Assembly: GCA_016715425.1 (NCBI GenBank)
Contig: JADKAC010000001.1
Location: forward strand, 62,001 to 126,000
Direction: 5' to 3'
DNA: 64,000 bases
Origin: Bacteroidota bacterium
GTDB taxonomy: Bacteria; Bacteroidota; Bacteroidia; Chitinophagales; BACL12
In this document: piece by piece, positions 1 to 9,488 of the stretch
How the letters are laid out: every line of letters begins with the position of its first letter
Numbering within the stretch: position 1 is the first letter of the stretch
Program-made: the position numbers and the translations under genes
Notes under the pieces: generated by a model
The model's database searches: none
What the model saw: only the letters and a program-made list of their open reading frames with translations
What the model was told of the DNA's origin: nothing

Positions 1-1
1 A

Positions 2-244
2 GGCAAGGTGAAAAAAATTGTAGAGTTTGGTGCATTCGTAGAATTCTTACCGGGCAAAGAAGGTTTATTACATATTTCAGAAATAAGCTGGCAGAGATTA
101 CAATCATTAGATGGGATTCTTAAAGAAGGAGATATGTTGAAAGTGAAATTAATTGAAGTAGATAAAAAAACTGGAAAATTCCGCTTATCAAGAAAAGTAT
201 TATTAGAACGTCCACCACAAAAAGTAGAGCCAAGAGCGGAATAA
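2..244 (+). CDS. pnp: Polyribonucleotide nucleotidyltransferase (PNPase), C-terminal end
   Basis: This is the 3' end of a gene that begins left of the window; the frame is open from base 2 to the TAA at 242-244. The visible 80 or so residues are an S1 RNA-binding domain, with GKVKKIVEFGAFVEFLPGKE, then GLLHISEISW and a closing FRLSRK. PNPase degrades RNA 3' to 5' by phosphorolysis, and its C-terminal S1 domain grips the RNA. The very short tail after S1 and the primary sigma factor next door fit pnp. Ribosomal protein S1 and other S1 proteins share this fold, so the identification rests on the match to the PNPase-type S1 and on position. A strong terminator follows. Confidence 0.8.
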   Translation, partial: GKVKKIVEFGAFVEFLPGKEGLLHISEISWQRLQSLDGILKEGDMLKVKLIEVDKKTGKFRLSRKVLLERPPQKVEPRAE

Positions 245-268
245 AAAATAAATTGTATTTACTTAGAT

Positions 269-314
269 ACGGGCATTGTGGAAAATTTCTACAATGCCCG
301 TAATTTTTATTTAT
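269..314 (+). terminator. Rho-independent terminator after pnp
   Basis: A perfect 11-bp stem (269-279 with 291-301, arm ACGGGCATTGT) with an 11-nt loop is followed by a T-rich run, AATTTTTATTT. It lies between pnp and the sigma factor gene and should end pnp transcription. Confidence 0.85.
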
Positions 315-363
315 CTTTATCGTAGCACCTCAGTTTAACTTAACCATTTAAACAAAAACTACT

Positions 364-1230
364 GTGAGGCAATTAAGAATTTCTGCTTCAATTACTGCGA
401 GAGAATCTGATTCTCTTGAAAAATATTTAACCGATATCGGTAAAATTCAATTGATCACTGCAGATGAAGAAGTAATATTAGCAAAACGCATTCGTGAAGG
501 GGATAGGTTAGCTTTAGAAAAACTAACAAAAGCAAATTTGCGCTTTGTAGTTTCTGTTGCAAAACAATATCAAGGTCAGGGTTTATCACTTTCAGATCTT
601 ATCAATGAAGGCAATGTTGGTTTGATAAAAGCCGCTCAGCGGTTTGATGAAACCAAAGGATTTAAATTTATTTCCTATGCAGTGTGGTGGATACGACAAA
701 GTATTATGCTTTCAATAGTGGAGCAATCACGTTTAGTGCGTATGCCATTAAATAAAATTGGTAGTTACACCAAGCTGAATAGATTAGCCCATTCATTAGA
801 ACAGGAAATGGAAAGAGAACCTACTCTGGAAGAGCTTGCAGAAATATTAGAGTTGAAGGATAGCGATTTGAAAGATATCAGATATGGGCATATTAAACAT
901 ATAAGTATGGATGCACCAATCAACAGTGATGAAGAAGGAACTATGATTGATTTTTTAATGGATAAAGATTCAAATTCCAATCCGGATAAAGAACTCATCA
1001 ATGATTCTTTGCGTGGAGAAATTAGTCGTGCATTAAAAGTATTATCATTTCGTGAAGCTGAAATTGTTGCAGCATATTTTGGATTAAATGGTAATCAACC
1101 TTTTACGTTAGAAGAGATAGCGGAGAAATTTGATCTTACTCGAGAACGTGTACGTCAAATAAAAGAAAGAGCAATTCGCAGATTACGAAAAACTACTACA
1201 AGTAATTTTCTTAAAACCTACCTCGGATAG
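364..1230 (+). CDS. rpoD: RNA polymerase primary sigma factor (sigma-70, RpoD/SigA type)
   Basis: Primary sigma factor that directs RNA polymerase to housekeeping promoters. At 288 residues it is short, as in Bacteroidota, lacking the long region 1.1 and the non-conserved insert of E. coli RpoD. Region 1.2 is at about 15-50 (SLEKYLTDIGKIQLITADEE). Region 2 is at about 58-115 and includes FISYAVWWIRQSI for -10 recognition and melting. Region 4 is at about 228-275 and ends in an HTH (RERVRQIKERAIRRLR). I chose the GTG at 364 because the protein then starts MRQLRISASIT, the usual N-terminus of this family in the phylum. It faces metK convergently with a 13-base gap. Confidence 0.95.
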   Translation: MRQLRISASITARESDSLEKYLTDIGKIQLITADEEVILAKRIREGDRLALEKLTKANLRFVVSVAKQYQGQGLSLSDLINEGNVGLIKAAQRFDETKGFKFISYAVWWIRQSIMLSIVEQSRLVRMPLNKIGSYTKLNRLAHSLEQEMEREPTLEELAEILELKDSDLKDIRYGHIKHISMDAPINSDEEGTMIDFLMDKDSNSNPDKELINDSLRGEISRALKVLSFREAEIVAAYFGLNGNQPFTLEEIAEKFDLTRERVRQIKERAIRRLRKTTTSNFLKTYLG

Positions 1231-1243
1231 ATTTTATTACTCC

Positions 1244-2548
1244 TTATTTAATTTTAAAAGCCTTTTTGATTGCAGATTTGTATTTAACTGTTTCTTCCCA
1301 TGGAAACAGTTCAACTGCAATTGTCTTTTCCTTTTCTATACCGTTATCCATTTTCTTGAAAATCTTAGTTACAGTTTGCGGAGTTCGTCCCATGTGACCA
1401 TATGCAGCAGTTTCTGCATAAATAGGTGTACGCAGTTTAAATCGTTTTTCAATTGCATAAGGAGTCATATCAAATAGTTGTGAAATCATTTCGCTAATAT
1501 CTCCGTCATTCATTTTTACTTTTGCAGAGTTATATGTATTCACATGCAAGCTCACCGGTTTTGCAACACCAATGGCATACGCTACTTGTACTAAAACCTC
1601 ATCGCATACACCGGCAGCAACCATATTTTTTGCAATATGCCTTGCAGCATAAGCTCCTGATCTATCTACTTTAGAAGGATCTTTACCACTAAAAGCACCG
1701 CCACCATGTGCGCCTTTTCCACCATAAGTATCTACAATAATTTTTCTTCCTGTTAAACCACTGTCACCATGCGGGCCACCAATTATAAATACACCGGTTG
1801 GATTAACATGCAAAATATTTTTTTTATCAAATAATTTTTGAACAGGTTTGGAAAGTTTTTTTACAGTGCGTGGAATCAAATATTCTTTTACATCTGCATA
1901 AATTTTTTCCAGCATCTTTTTCTCTGCTGCTTTTTTAGCAGCTTCGGAATTATTTGCAGGTTTAATAAAATCATCATGCTGCGTTGAAATCACTAATGTA
2001 TGAACTCGCTTCGCTTTATTATTATCATCGTATTCAATTGTTACCTGGCTCTTTGCATCAGGTCGTAAATAAGTCATCACCTTACCTTCTTTTCTTATTT
2101 GAGCGAGTTCCCATAATAAGCGATGAGAAAGATCTAAAGCCAAGGGCATTAAATCAGAAGTTTCATTAATTGCATAACCAAACATCATCCCCTGATCACC
2201 GGCACCTTGCTCTTTTTTATCTTGCTTTTCTACACCTTGATTTATGTCGGGACTTTGTTCATGAATTGCAGATAAAATCCCACAGGAATTTGCTTCAAAC
2301 ATATACTCACTTTTTGTATATCCTATCTTGCGTATAACTTCACGTGCAATTTCCTGCACATCTAAATATGTTTTACTTTTTACTTCACCTGCTAAAACCA
2401 CTTGGCCAGTTGTAACCAATGTTTCGCAAGCAACTTTTGAGTCTGGATCCCATGCTAGAAAATTATCAACTAATGCATCAGATATCTGGTCGGCAATTTT
2501 ATCGGGATGTCCTTCACTCACTGATTCGGACGTAAATAAATATGGCAT
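1244..2548 (-). CDS. metK: S-adenosylmethionine synthase
   Basis: Makes S-adenosylmethionine from methionine and ATP in the cytosol. It has 434 residues, slightly longer than the E. coli enzyme. The family signatures are intact: GHPDKIADQISDAL at 13-26, the ATP-binding GAGDQGMMFGYA at 115-126, and GGGAFSGKDPSKVDRS at about 282-297. The insert around residues 200-245 is lysine-rich. It is a single gene with its own promoter: a TATCTTTG element about 20 bases before the ATG, described separately. The ATG at 2548 gives the expected MPYLFTSESVSEGHPDK start. Confidence 0.97.
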   Translation of the reverse strand: MPYLFTSESVSEGHPDKIADQISDALVDNFLAWDPDSKVACETLVTTGQVVLAGEVKSKTYLDVQEIAREVIRKIGYTKSEYMFEANSCGILSAIHEQSPDINQGVEKQDKKEQGAGDQGMMFGYAINETSDLMPLALDLSHRLLWELAQIRKEGKVMTYLRPDAKSQVTIEYDDNNKAKRVHTLVISTQHDDFIKPANNSEAAKKAAEKKMLEKIYADVKEYLIPRTVKKLSKPVQKLFDKKNILHVNPTGVFIIGGPHGDSGLTGRKIIVDTYGGKGAHGGGAFSGKDPSKVDRSGAYAARHIAKNMVAAGVCDEVLVQVAYAIGVAKPVSLHVNTYNSAKVKMNDGDISEMISQLFDMTPYAIEKRFKLRTPIYAETAAYGHMGRTPQTVTKIFKKMDNGIEKEKTIAVELFPWEETVKYKSAIKKAFKIK

Positions 2549-2567
2549 CTTAATTATGTTATGGCGG

Positions 2568-2598
2568 CAAAGATAAAAAATTAGATGCCACTACTAAA
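2568..2598 (-). promoter_or_regulatory. Promoter of metK (Bacteroidota type)
   Basis: On the minus strand TATCTTTG (2568-2575) matches the phylum's -7 consensus TAnnTTTG. TTTA (2595-2598), 19 bases upstream, is one base off the -33 TTTG. The -7 box ends 19 bases before the metK start codon, so the leader would be very short. Confidence 0.6.
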
Positions 2599-2642
2599 TA
2601 TAAAATGTGTATTCACTTTTTTATGAATGTATATAAATGCAA

Positions 2643-2677
2643 CAGCCCTCCACTAACTCAAAAGCCATGGAGGACTG
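2643..2677 (-). terminator. Possible terminator hairpin after the coiled-coil gene
   Basis: A near-perfect 10-bp inverted repeat (2643-2652 with 2668-2677, arm CAGCCCTCCA) lies just beyond the stop of the 2705-3592 gene, in minus-strand order. No clean T-run follows, so termination is a guess. Confidence 0.35.
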
Positions 2678-2704
2678 CGCATAAAAAATCTTGAATTTAA
2701 AATC

Positions 2705-3592
2705 TTATTTCAATCGTATTTTACAATTTCCTAAATGCACTTTATTGCCATAAATATCAATATCATAAATACCCGGTTTTAATTTAGATGTAGGGCTGTA
2801 AATCATTTTAATATTTTGGGCCTGATGCAAATTACTTCCTGTAAAATATAAACTTGCATATAATTCATCTTCAGTGGTATTTATAAAACTGAATCCTTTA
2901 TCAAGATTACTGCTTATTACTTTTCCATCAGGTGTGGTGATGGTACATCTTAAATCAATATTCAGATATTCCGGGATAGCAAAGCTGATTTGTATTTTGT
3001 CTGTTTTCTTTGCAGAAATTGTCTGCTTATCTTTTTTCCCTTTGCTGGATTCAATCAAATATTTATCAGCCGCCATGCTCTGTACAAGCGTTAAATTACT
3101 TCTGAGATCAGAATTTTCATTTTCCAACATTGCAATAGTTTTATTTAGCATCGCATTATCATCTGATAAGGATTCTATATTATACTGCAACGCTGCTGTT
3201 TTACTATTAAAATCGGCGAGATTTTTTTCCATCTCCTTTTTTATATCCTGCAATTTTGCATATTCTTTATCCAAGGCTTTTTTATTGGTGAAAGAAATAT
3301 TTTTTAATGCAGTTTCTTTTTTTGAAATGTCCTCTTGTAACACTGCAATTGATTTATCCATTTCTGCATTCTTGCCTTTTAATTCTTCCAATGCAAATAA
3401 TGAATTTTTTAATTCTTTCTCAACGGTAATTTTTTCCGATAGCATTTTTTCTTTTTCAAGCTTTGTTGTATTCAGCAAATCTTGAAGCGAGTGATTTGTT
3501 CCGTTCAGCATGATTGCCCATGTTACGGATACTGCAACTACTGTGGTTGCTATTGCGGCCTGAATAGCTGCTTTCGACATTTTAATTTTCAT
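2705..3592 (-). CDS. Membrane-anchored coiled-coil protein, unknown function
   Basis: I do not recognise this 295-residue protein. After a short basic start (MKIKMSK) there is one hydrophobic segment at about 10-30, consistent with an N-terminal membrane anchor or uncleaved signal. Residues about 35-185 are rich in Lys, Glu, Leu and Asn in heptad-like order and should form a long coiled coil. After a lysine-rich linker (GKKDKQ), residues about 205-295 look like a small beta-rich domain (FAIPEYLNIDLRCTITTPDG, then KLKPGIYDIDIYGN). Such a layout suits an envelope protein that spaces a globular domain away from the membrane. It is transcribed alone, upstream of metK on the same strand. Confidence 0.7.
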   Translation of the reverse strand: MKIKMSKAAIQAAIATTVVAVSVTWAIMLNGTNHSLQDLLNTTKLEKEKMLSEKITVEKELKNSLFALEELKGKNAEMDKSIAVLQEDISKKETALKNISFTNKKALDKEYAKLQDIKKEMEKNLADFNSKTAALQYNIESLSDDNAMLNKTIAMLENENSDLRSNLTLVQSMAADKYLIESSKGKKDKQTISAKKTDKIQISFAIPEYLNIDLRCTITTPDGKVISSNLDKGFSFINTTEDELYASLYFTGSNLHQAQNIKMIYSPTSKLKPGIYDIDIYGNKVHLGNCKIRLK

Positions 3593-3676
3593 ACTAATGG
3601 AATTAAATAGTGAAATGAATAAAGCAAAATTGCACTACATAAATAAAGTTGTAATTAAATACGAATTAAAAAGGGC

Positions 3677-5047
3677 TTAATTTATTGCAAGTGGCAGCAA
3701 TACTTTTATTTGTGTGCCTTTTCCCAGCTCGGAAGTAATTGTCATTTCGCCGGAATGGATTTTTATAATACTTTCTACTATAGATAAACCAATACCATGA
3801 CCTTTTCTATTGCCAATATTTTTCCCACGGTAAAATGGTTGTGTAAGATTTTTTAAATCCGATTTAATAATTCCTATTCCTGAATCAGTAAATAATAATT
3901 GTATTTTATTTTGCAGTGGTTTCAGTTCCAAATGTGCTTCTTTGTTTTCAGAATACTTACAACTGTTTTCCATCAGATTTACAACTGCTGTAGTTAGTAA
4001 TATTTCGTTTCCTGCAATTACCATTTGTGTTGCATCTAAACTTTCATCCAATACTACAATAGAATTATATTCAGGATTATATTTTAATAATTCGCTGCGT
4101 GCTTTCCAGATGATATCATCTATGCGCACAGGTAATAAAGTGGACTGTGTAACTTCTGAACTTGCTTGCGCCAACATCAATAATCTATCTGATGTGCGGT
4201 TCATTAATTTAATATCTTCTAATACTGAAATAATTGTTTTCTTATATTCTTCGGTACTTCGATTTTGTAACAACAACACTTCTAATTGACCTGTAATAGA
4301 AGTTAATGGTGTACGCATTTCGTGGGAAGCATTTGCAATAAAATTTTTCTGAATACTAAAGGCTGTTTCTAGTCTGTGCAGCATTTGATTAAAGGTGGAG
4401 GATAACTGCGCAATTTCATCATTGCTGTTTCCTTCATTTAATCGCAGGTTCATACTGCTTGCTGAAATATTTTTTACTTGCTTAATTACATTTGATATTG
4501 GGCGCAGTGCCTGACGTGCATACAGATTGCCTACAAAAATTAGTACGATTAAAAAAGTACTGAATGCAATTATCAGCACATTGCGCAGATAAAGCAATCG
4601 CTGTTTACCAAACACATCAATTGCTCCCGCAATTACAACAAACCGATCATAACGACTTGTAAAAAGAAAACCGATGTTTTCATATTCGCCTTGATTAAAT
4701 TTAATTTCTCCTTCCAAACGAATATTATCTATCAAAGTTTGATCAATTTGTAATGCAACATTATCGGGAGATGAAAACAGTGTATCATTCAGATAATTAA
4801 AAATGATAATGTTTTCATTGGGTAATGTTATCGGATTTGCATTTTCAATTTTGCGCAACAAACCAGCATCTATTTCATCCACTTCTAAAAGCAGATTAGC
4901 AACATTTTGTGCTTTGGATTCAATGCGTTCATAAAAAATAGTTTTTCGATAATTTGCAGATAAAATATAAATGGCAATTGAAAACAGCAGCAGAATAATA
5001 AATACGATAAAAATAAACTGATTAGATAGTCGCTGCCTGATTTGCAT
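3677..5047 (-). CDS. Sensor histidine kinase
   Basis: Inner-membrane sensor kinase of a two-component pair, 456 residues. A first membrane helix lies at about 10-31. A short periplasmic sensor region of about 120 residues follows, then a second helix at about 155-175 and a HAMP linker at about 176-230. The dimerisation/phosphoacceptor helix has ASHEMRTPLTS with the phosphorylated His at about 242. The ATPase domain ends with the G-box GRKGHGIGLSIVESI at about 415-430. The ATG sits one base past the stop of the response regulator, so the two are co-transcribed, regulator first. The signal is unknown; the layout is that of the OmpR-partner (CusS/ArlS-like) class. Confidence 0.93.
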   Translation of the reverse strand: MQIRQRLSNQFIFIVFIILLLFSIAIYILSANYRKTIFYERIESKAQNVANLLLEVDEIDAGLLRKIENANPITLPNENIIIFNYLNDTLFSSPDNVALQIDQTLIDNIRLEGEIKFNQGEYENIGFLFTSRYDRFVVIAGAIDVFGKQRLLYLRNVLIIAFSTFLIVLIFVGNLYARQALRPISNVIKQVKNISASSMNLRLNEGNSNDEIAQLSSTFNQMLHRLETAFSIQKNFIANASHEMRTPLTSITGQLEVLLLQNRSTEEYKKTIISVLEDIKLMNRTSDRLLMLAQASSEVTQSTLLPVRIDDIIWKARSELLKYNPEYNSIVVLDESLDATQMVIAGNEILLTTAVVNLMENSCKYSENKEAHLELKPLQNKIQLLFTDSGIGIIKSDLKNLTQPFYRGKNIGNRKGHGIGLSIVESIIKIHSGEMTITSELGKGTQIKVLLPLAIN

Positions 5048-5048
5048 A

Positions 5049-5726
5049 CTAATCTTCTTTTAGCATATATCCCAAACCAATACGGGTAACAATCATTTTA
5101 TTTTCAAAATCTTTATCAATTTTTTTTCGAAGAATATTAATATATACTTCCACCACATTGGTACCTGTATCAAAATTTATATCCCATACTTTTTCTGAGA
5201 TAGCTATGCGGGAAACTACACGGCCTTTATTCCTCATAAGATATTCAAGTAAGCCAAGTTCTTTTGCAGTAAGCTCAATAATTTTCCCTTCACGTACTGC
5301 ATGTTTTTTATCTAAGTTTAAAACCAGATCACCCACCTGAAGCGTGTTGGATGTTTCATTTACACCTTTATTTCTTTTTGAAAGCGCTTTAATGCGTGCA
5401 AGTAATTCTGCAAATTCAAATGGCTTTAATAAATAATCATCAGCGCCTGCATCAAAGCCTGCAATTTTATCTTCCATTGTACCTAATGCAGTAAGCATTA
5501 AAATCGGCAACATCGGTTTTACTTCACGAATTTGTTTACATAATTCTATTCCATTGATATACGGAATAATTATATCCATGATAACTACATCATAATTATT
5601 TTGCAGAATCATTTTTTTTCCCATCTCTCCATCAAACACTACATCGGTTTCATATCCGCTGGAAATTAAACCTTCTTTTAAAAAGGAGGCTACTTTAGGT
5701 TCATCTTCTATTACAAGTATTTGCAT
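5049..5726 (-). CDS. OmpR-family response regulator
   Basis: DNA-binding response regulator of 225 residues, partner of the adjacent kinase. The receiver domain (1-115) has the acidic pocket EDE at 7-9, the phosphoacceptor Asp at 51 (YDVVIMDIIIPYING), the conserved Thr in MLTALG and Lys in LLKPF. The C-terminal winged helix (about 130-225) ends RKKIDKDFENKMIVTRIGLGYML, the usual OmpR/PhoB recognition-helix and wing region. It precedes the kinase gene by one base. Targets cannot be read from the sequence. Confidence 0.93.
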   Translation of the reverse strand: MQILVIEDEPKVASFLKEGLISSGYETDVVFDGEMGKKMILQNNYDVVIMDIIIPYINGIELCKQIREVKPMLPILMLTALGTMEDKIAGFDAGADDYLLKPFEFAELLARIKALSKRNKGVNETSNTLQVGDLVLNLDKKHAVREGKIIELTAKELGLLEYLMRNKGRVVSRIAISEKVWDINFDTGTNVVEVYINILRKKIDKDFENKMIVTRIGLGYMLKED

Positions 5727-5744
5727 GTGTAAATTTCATTCAAT

Positions 5745-5764
5745 GAAAAGCAATTTCGATTGCT
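5745..5764 (-). terminator. Weak terminator after trhO
   Basis: A 6-bp stem AGCAAT/ATTGCT (5749-5754 with 5759-5764) has a 4-nt loop and is followed on the minus strand by TTTTC. It sits between the end of trhO and the response regulator start, so it may partly separate the two transcripts. Confidence 0.4.
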
Positions 5765-5796
5765 ATGTTGTAAATCAGCAGGTTTTTAATTGTAAT

Positions 5797-6840
5797 TTAA
5801 TTTGAAGGGGGAAAAAGTTTAGGTCGTAATCTCGCTTTTGATTTATTAAATATATTTCGTCCCTTATCAATTCCTCTGCGAATAATTATTTGTTCTTCTT
5901 CGGGTAAATGTATTACTGTGTTGCATTCAATGCCGCAACATCCTTCATATATTTTTGCGCATTCCTCACATTGAATAAATAATAAATGACAAGCAGGGTT
6001 TACACAATTAGTATGTGTGTCCGATGGTTTTCCGCATTGGTGACATTTTGAAATTACTGCATCACTTATTCGCTCTCCAAGTCTATCATCAAACACAAAA
6101 TTCTTCCCGATAAATTTATTGTCAATATTTTTTTCTTTAATAGTATTAGAATAATGAATTACACCACCTTCTAAATGAAATACATTTTTAAATCCTTTGT
6201 GCAACATCCATGCACTTGCTTTCTCACAGCGAATACCACCGGTGCAATACATAATAATATTTGCATCTTTTTTATCCTGCAACATTTCTACTGCCATTGG
6301 CAATTGATCACGAAAAGTATCGGAGGGTATTTCAATTGCATTTTCAAAATGGCCTACTTCATATTCATAATGATTGCGCATATCCACCACAATTGTTTCA
6401 GGGTCTTGTGTGATAGCATTAAATTCTTCTGCATTTACATACTTGCCTTTATTGCGCATATCAAATTCAGGATCAGCAATTCCGTCTGTTACAATCTTTT
6501 CTCGCACTTTAATTTTCAGTACCCAAAAAGATTTTCCATTATCATCCACTGCAATATTTAATCGGATATTATTTAATTGTGAATGCGAATAAATATAAGT
6601 GCGCAGTTTTTCGAAATTTGTTTTAGGTACACTGATTTGTGCATTTATTCCCTCTTGTGCCATATAAATTCTGCCGAACACATTTAATTCAGTCAGCGAT
6701 TGAAACCATTCATTGCGCAGCAATAAGGGATCTTCAATAAAAAAATATTGATAAAAAGAAATTGTAATGCGTGTTTCCTGTTCACTAAGCAGTTGTTGTT
6801 TCAACTCCTTGTGTGAGATGCGATTATGTAAGTAAGACAT
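5797..6840 (-). CDS. trhO: tRNA uridine(34) hydroxylase TrhO (YceA family, rhodanese domain)
   Basis: TrhO hydroxylates the wobble uridine U34 of certain tRNAs to 5-hydroxyuridine, using oxygen. The 347 residues match the family length of about 350. An N-terminal alpha-beta domain (25-115, AQEGINAQIS) is followed by a rhodanese domain at about 130-235, with the catalytic loop YCTGGIRCEKA and active-site Cys at about 199. The C-terminal 80 residues hold many Cys and His residues (CHQCGK, CVNPACH, CEEC, CCGIEC), probably binding a metal. The ATG at 6840 gives a complete N-terminus. It stands alone between the regulator pair and a divergent secreted protein. Confidence 0.9.
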   Translation of the reverse strand: MSYLHNRISHKELKQQLLSEQETRITISFYQYFFIEDPLLLRNEWFQSLTELNVFGRIYMAQEGINAQISVPKTNFEKLRTYIYSHSQLNNIRLNIAVDDNGKSFWVLKIKVREKIVTDGIADPEFDMRNKGKYVNAEEFNAITQDPETIVVDMRNHYEYEVGHFENAIEIPSDTFRDQLPMAVEMLQDKKDANIIMYCTGGIRCEKASAWMLHKGFKNVFHLEGGVIHYSNTIKEKNIDNKFIGKNFVFDDRLGERISDAVISKCHQCGKPSDTHTNCVNPACHLLFIQCEECAKIYEGCCGIECNTVIHLPEEEQIIIRRGIDKGRNIFNKSKARLRPKLFPPSN

Positions 6841-6941
6841 ATTTTGAAATTTAGTGTCCTGTTATAGGCAGGATAAAATTATCAGCAATTCAAAGTTACA
6901 ATTTCAATTATGTTTAATTTGAAAATTAAAAACATTGTTGT

Positions 6942-6976
6942 TTTTGATATTAGTTATATGTAATATTATATCAAAA
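6942..6976. other. Inverted repeat in the leader of the PKD/Asp-box gene
   Basis: TTTTGATAT (6942-6950) and ATATCAAAA (6968-6976) form a perfect 9-bp inverted repeat 23 bases before the ATG at 7000. It could be an operator or a leader hairpin. No T-run follows, so it is not a terminator. Confidence 0.4.
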
Positions 6977-6999
6977 TCAATCAACAAAAAAAATAGAAT

Positions 7000-9408
7000 A
7001 TGAAAAAAATTTTACTCCTCCTATTTGCAATCACCTTATTAATTGATTTGCAATCTCAAACAATTATTGGAAAAACATCTTATGATGTGCAAACTAATAA
7101 TGGTGCAAAAAACCGAATTAAAGTGTATGATGATGGAAGTATTTCTACCATCTGGACAGGCTCAGTAGATTACGTCTCAGGAACTACCTGGGCAGACAGA
7201 GGAATGTTTTTTAATCATTATGATGGAAGTGCATGGGGTGCATTACCTACAGTGCGAGTAGACGAAATAAAAACTGGTTTTGGCGAATTAATTACTGTAG
7301 AAGATCATGAAGTTGTATTAGCGCATAATGGCTCTGCACCACCAACCATGAATTTATATGCGAACGATGAAATTGGTGGAACAACATGGACAGAATTAGA
7401 TGGTTCTTATTTAGTAGAAGGTTATTGGCCAATGGCCGAATGCCCTGTCGGTACGGATGATATTTATGTGGTGCATGCTAATGCAAATCCACCATCTGCA
7501 ATTTATTTTTCCCGTTCGGATGATGGTGGAAATACATGGGCTGTTTTAAATTATACGTTACCTTATTTAACTGCTGATTATGGTTTTCCTGCACTGAATA
7601 CGGGTAGTACAACTGCTGCAGAAACTTATCAGATAAAAGTGAATGGTGCCGATGTGTATGTATTATTCGGTATGCCAAATACAGATTTAGTTTTATTGCA
7701 CTCTGATGATTATGGCAATGATGGTTCATGGGATTATGAAATAATTATTGATTTTCCTTTTGACTCCTATACCGGAACAGAAATTTCGGATATTGATAGT
7801 GATGGAGTTATGGATACAATTAAAACTAATGATGGTTATATTGATATGATTATGGAAGACGATGGCACCTTGCATGTGTTTGCTGGATATACCGGAATGT
7901 ATAGTGCGACAGGGGCATTTTCTTATACTTATGATAAAAAAGATTGGGGTTTATGGCATTGGAAAACAGGAATGGATGCAGCGGAAAAAATTGAAACAAT
8001 TATGGATTGGAATAATGATGATTGTGCTGATGATCCAAATGCAGGAATAGGTGCTCTTCTATCTACTTATCGTTTTGCGGGAGTTACTACAACACCTGCA
8101 GCTGCCTGGGATCCTTCAACGGGAAGAATATATTTACTCTATACCATGGAAATTGAATACACTGATTTATTTGATGATCCATTAAATTTTTCTGCGCAAT
8201 CTCGCAGAGATATTTTTGGAATGTATTCCGATGATGGTGGTTCAACATGGAGCGCACCAAATAATTTGACTAACACCGCTGAACTCGACAGAGAAAATTT
8301 TTATTTGTTTGTTAACGATAGAGTGTATGATGGAAAAGTGCATGCTATCTGGCAGGAAGATGGACAACCGGGAACTGTTGCAGGTGAGTTTGATCCTATT
8401 GATACTAATTATATTTATTATCAGGCATTTGAAGAATCAGATTTTATTCCGCTATTGCCAACAGCATCTTTTACTTCTATTGTAACTGCACCAAGTGTTG
8501 CATTTACAAATACATCTACAGATAATTTCAATTGTTATTTCTGGGACTTTGGTGATGGAACAACAAGTGATTTTGAAAACCCAACACATATTTATACAAG
8601 TGGCGGAAGTTTTACTGCATGTTTAACAGTGAGCAATCCTTATGGATCAAATACCTTTTGTATGGAAATAGCATTGCCTTCATCTCCCGAAGCGTTCTGG
8701 TCAAGTACAGGTGATCCTTTAGTTACATTTACTGACTTAACTGCCAATGATCCCACATCATGGTCATGGAATTTTGGAGATGGTGGAAGCAGTACTCTTC
8801 AAAATCCAACACATAGCTATTTGGCAAATGCTACTTATAATGTTTGTCTTACTGCTTCGAATGCTTTGGGTTCGGGTACATATTGCGGCTCGGTAGTTAT
8901 TGCAAGTGCGGTATTGGCACCTATTGCAAATTATACTTTTTCTGCAATCGGACTTACTGTAAATTTTACTGATGTAAGTTTAAATTCTCCTGCATCATGG
9001 AGTTGGAATTTTGGTGATGGTAGTGTTTTAGTTACAGATGCAAGTCCATCTCATACTTTTGCAGCAGCCGGAGAATATATTGTTTGCTTAACTACAAGCA
9101 ATGCAGCAGGCAGTGATGAAGAATGTAAAACAATTGGAATTTCAACAGCGATTGAAGATGTGTTTGCAGATGCGGTTCAAATATATCCAAATCCTACAAC
9201 CGCAACTTTTATTGTGCATTCACCTATTCCAATGCAGTTAGCTGATATTCAAATAATAAATACTTTAGGGCAATCTGTAAGTTATACTGCAACCAATTCA
9301 GATAATAATAATTGGCAAATAACCATTACACAACCACAAGCAGGAAATTATTTTTTAAAACTGCAAACAGAGAATGGAATTATTTTAAAGCAACTTATTC
9401 TTGAATAA
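7000..9408 (+). CDS. Secreted Asp-box/PKD-repeat protein with T9SS sorting tail
   Basis: An 802-residue exported protein. A signal peptide is clear at 1-20 (MKKILLLLFAITLLIDLQSQ). The N-terminal half looks like a sialidase-type beta-propeller, with Asp-box-like turns SRSDDGGNTWAVL at about 168 and YSDDGGSTWSAP at about 408. Three PKD domains follow (about 485-720), each with the WxFGDG core: YFWDFGDGTT, WSWNFGDGGS, WSWNFGDGSV. The last 75 residues are a type A T9SS sorting domain starting IYPNPTTATF and ending GNYFLKLQTENGIILKQLI. It is probably carried across the outer membrane and attached to the surface or released. Catalytic sialidase residues were not identified, so I assign no enzyme activity. 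Confidence 0.88.
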   Translation: MKKILLLLFAITLLIDLQSQTIIGKTSYDVQTNNGAKNRIKVYDDGSISTIWTGSVDYVSGTTWADRGMFFNHYDGSAWGALPTVRVDEIKTGFGELITVEDHEVVLAHNGSAPPTMNLYANDEIGGTTWTELDGSYLVEGYWPMAECPVGTDDIYVVHANANPPSAIYFSRSDDGGNTWAVLNYTLPYLTADYGFPALNTGSTTAAETYQIKVNGADVYVLFGMPNTDLVLLHSDDYGNDGSWDYEIIIDFPFDSYTGTEISDIDSDGVMDTIKTNDGYIDMIMEDDGTLHVFAGYTGMYSATGAFSYTYDKKDWGLWHWKTGMDAAEKIETIMDWNNDDCADDPNAGIGALLSTYRFAGVTTTPAAAWDPSTGRIYLLYTMEIEYTDLFDDPLNFSAQSRRDIFGMYSDDGGSTWSAPNNLTNTAELDRENFYLFVNDRVYDGKVHAIWQEDGQPGTVAGEFDPIDTNYIYYQAFEESDFIPLLPTASFTSIVTAPSVAFTNTSTDNFNCYFWDFGDGTTSDFENPTHIYTSGGSFTACLTVSNPYGSNTFCMEIALPSSPEAFWSSTGDPLVTFTDLTANDPTSWSWNFGDGGSSTLQNPTHSYLANATYNVCLTASNALGSGTYCGSVVIASAVLAPIANYTFSAIGLTVNFTDVSLNSPASWSWNFGDGSVLVTDASPSHTFAAAGEYIVCLTTSNAAGSDEECKTIGISTAIEDVFADAVQIYPNPTTATFIVHSPIPMQLADIQIINTLGQSVSYTATNSDNNNWQITITQPQAGNYFLKLQTENGIILKQLILE

Positions 9409-9437
9409 ATAATTTTAAGAAATAGTAAATTATAAAA

Positions 9438-9470
9438 AATGCCGGTTATAATTTATAACCGGCATTCTAT
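9438..9470. terminator. Bidirectional terminator
   Basis: AATGCCGGTTATA (9438-9450) pairs perfectly with TATAACCGGCATT (9454-9466) around a 3-nt loop. A-rich sequence precedes it and T-rich sequence follows, so it can serve both convergent genes that end on either side. Confidence 0.85.
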
Positions 9471-9488
9471 TTTTAAAGAAAATTAATT

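Noticed and set aside
2874..3485. 203-codon open frame on the plus strand
   Set aside because: It runs opposite the coiled-coil gene, is rich in Phe, Ser and Leu as expected from the reverse strand of Lys/Glu-rich coding sequence, and has no domain.
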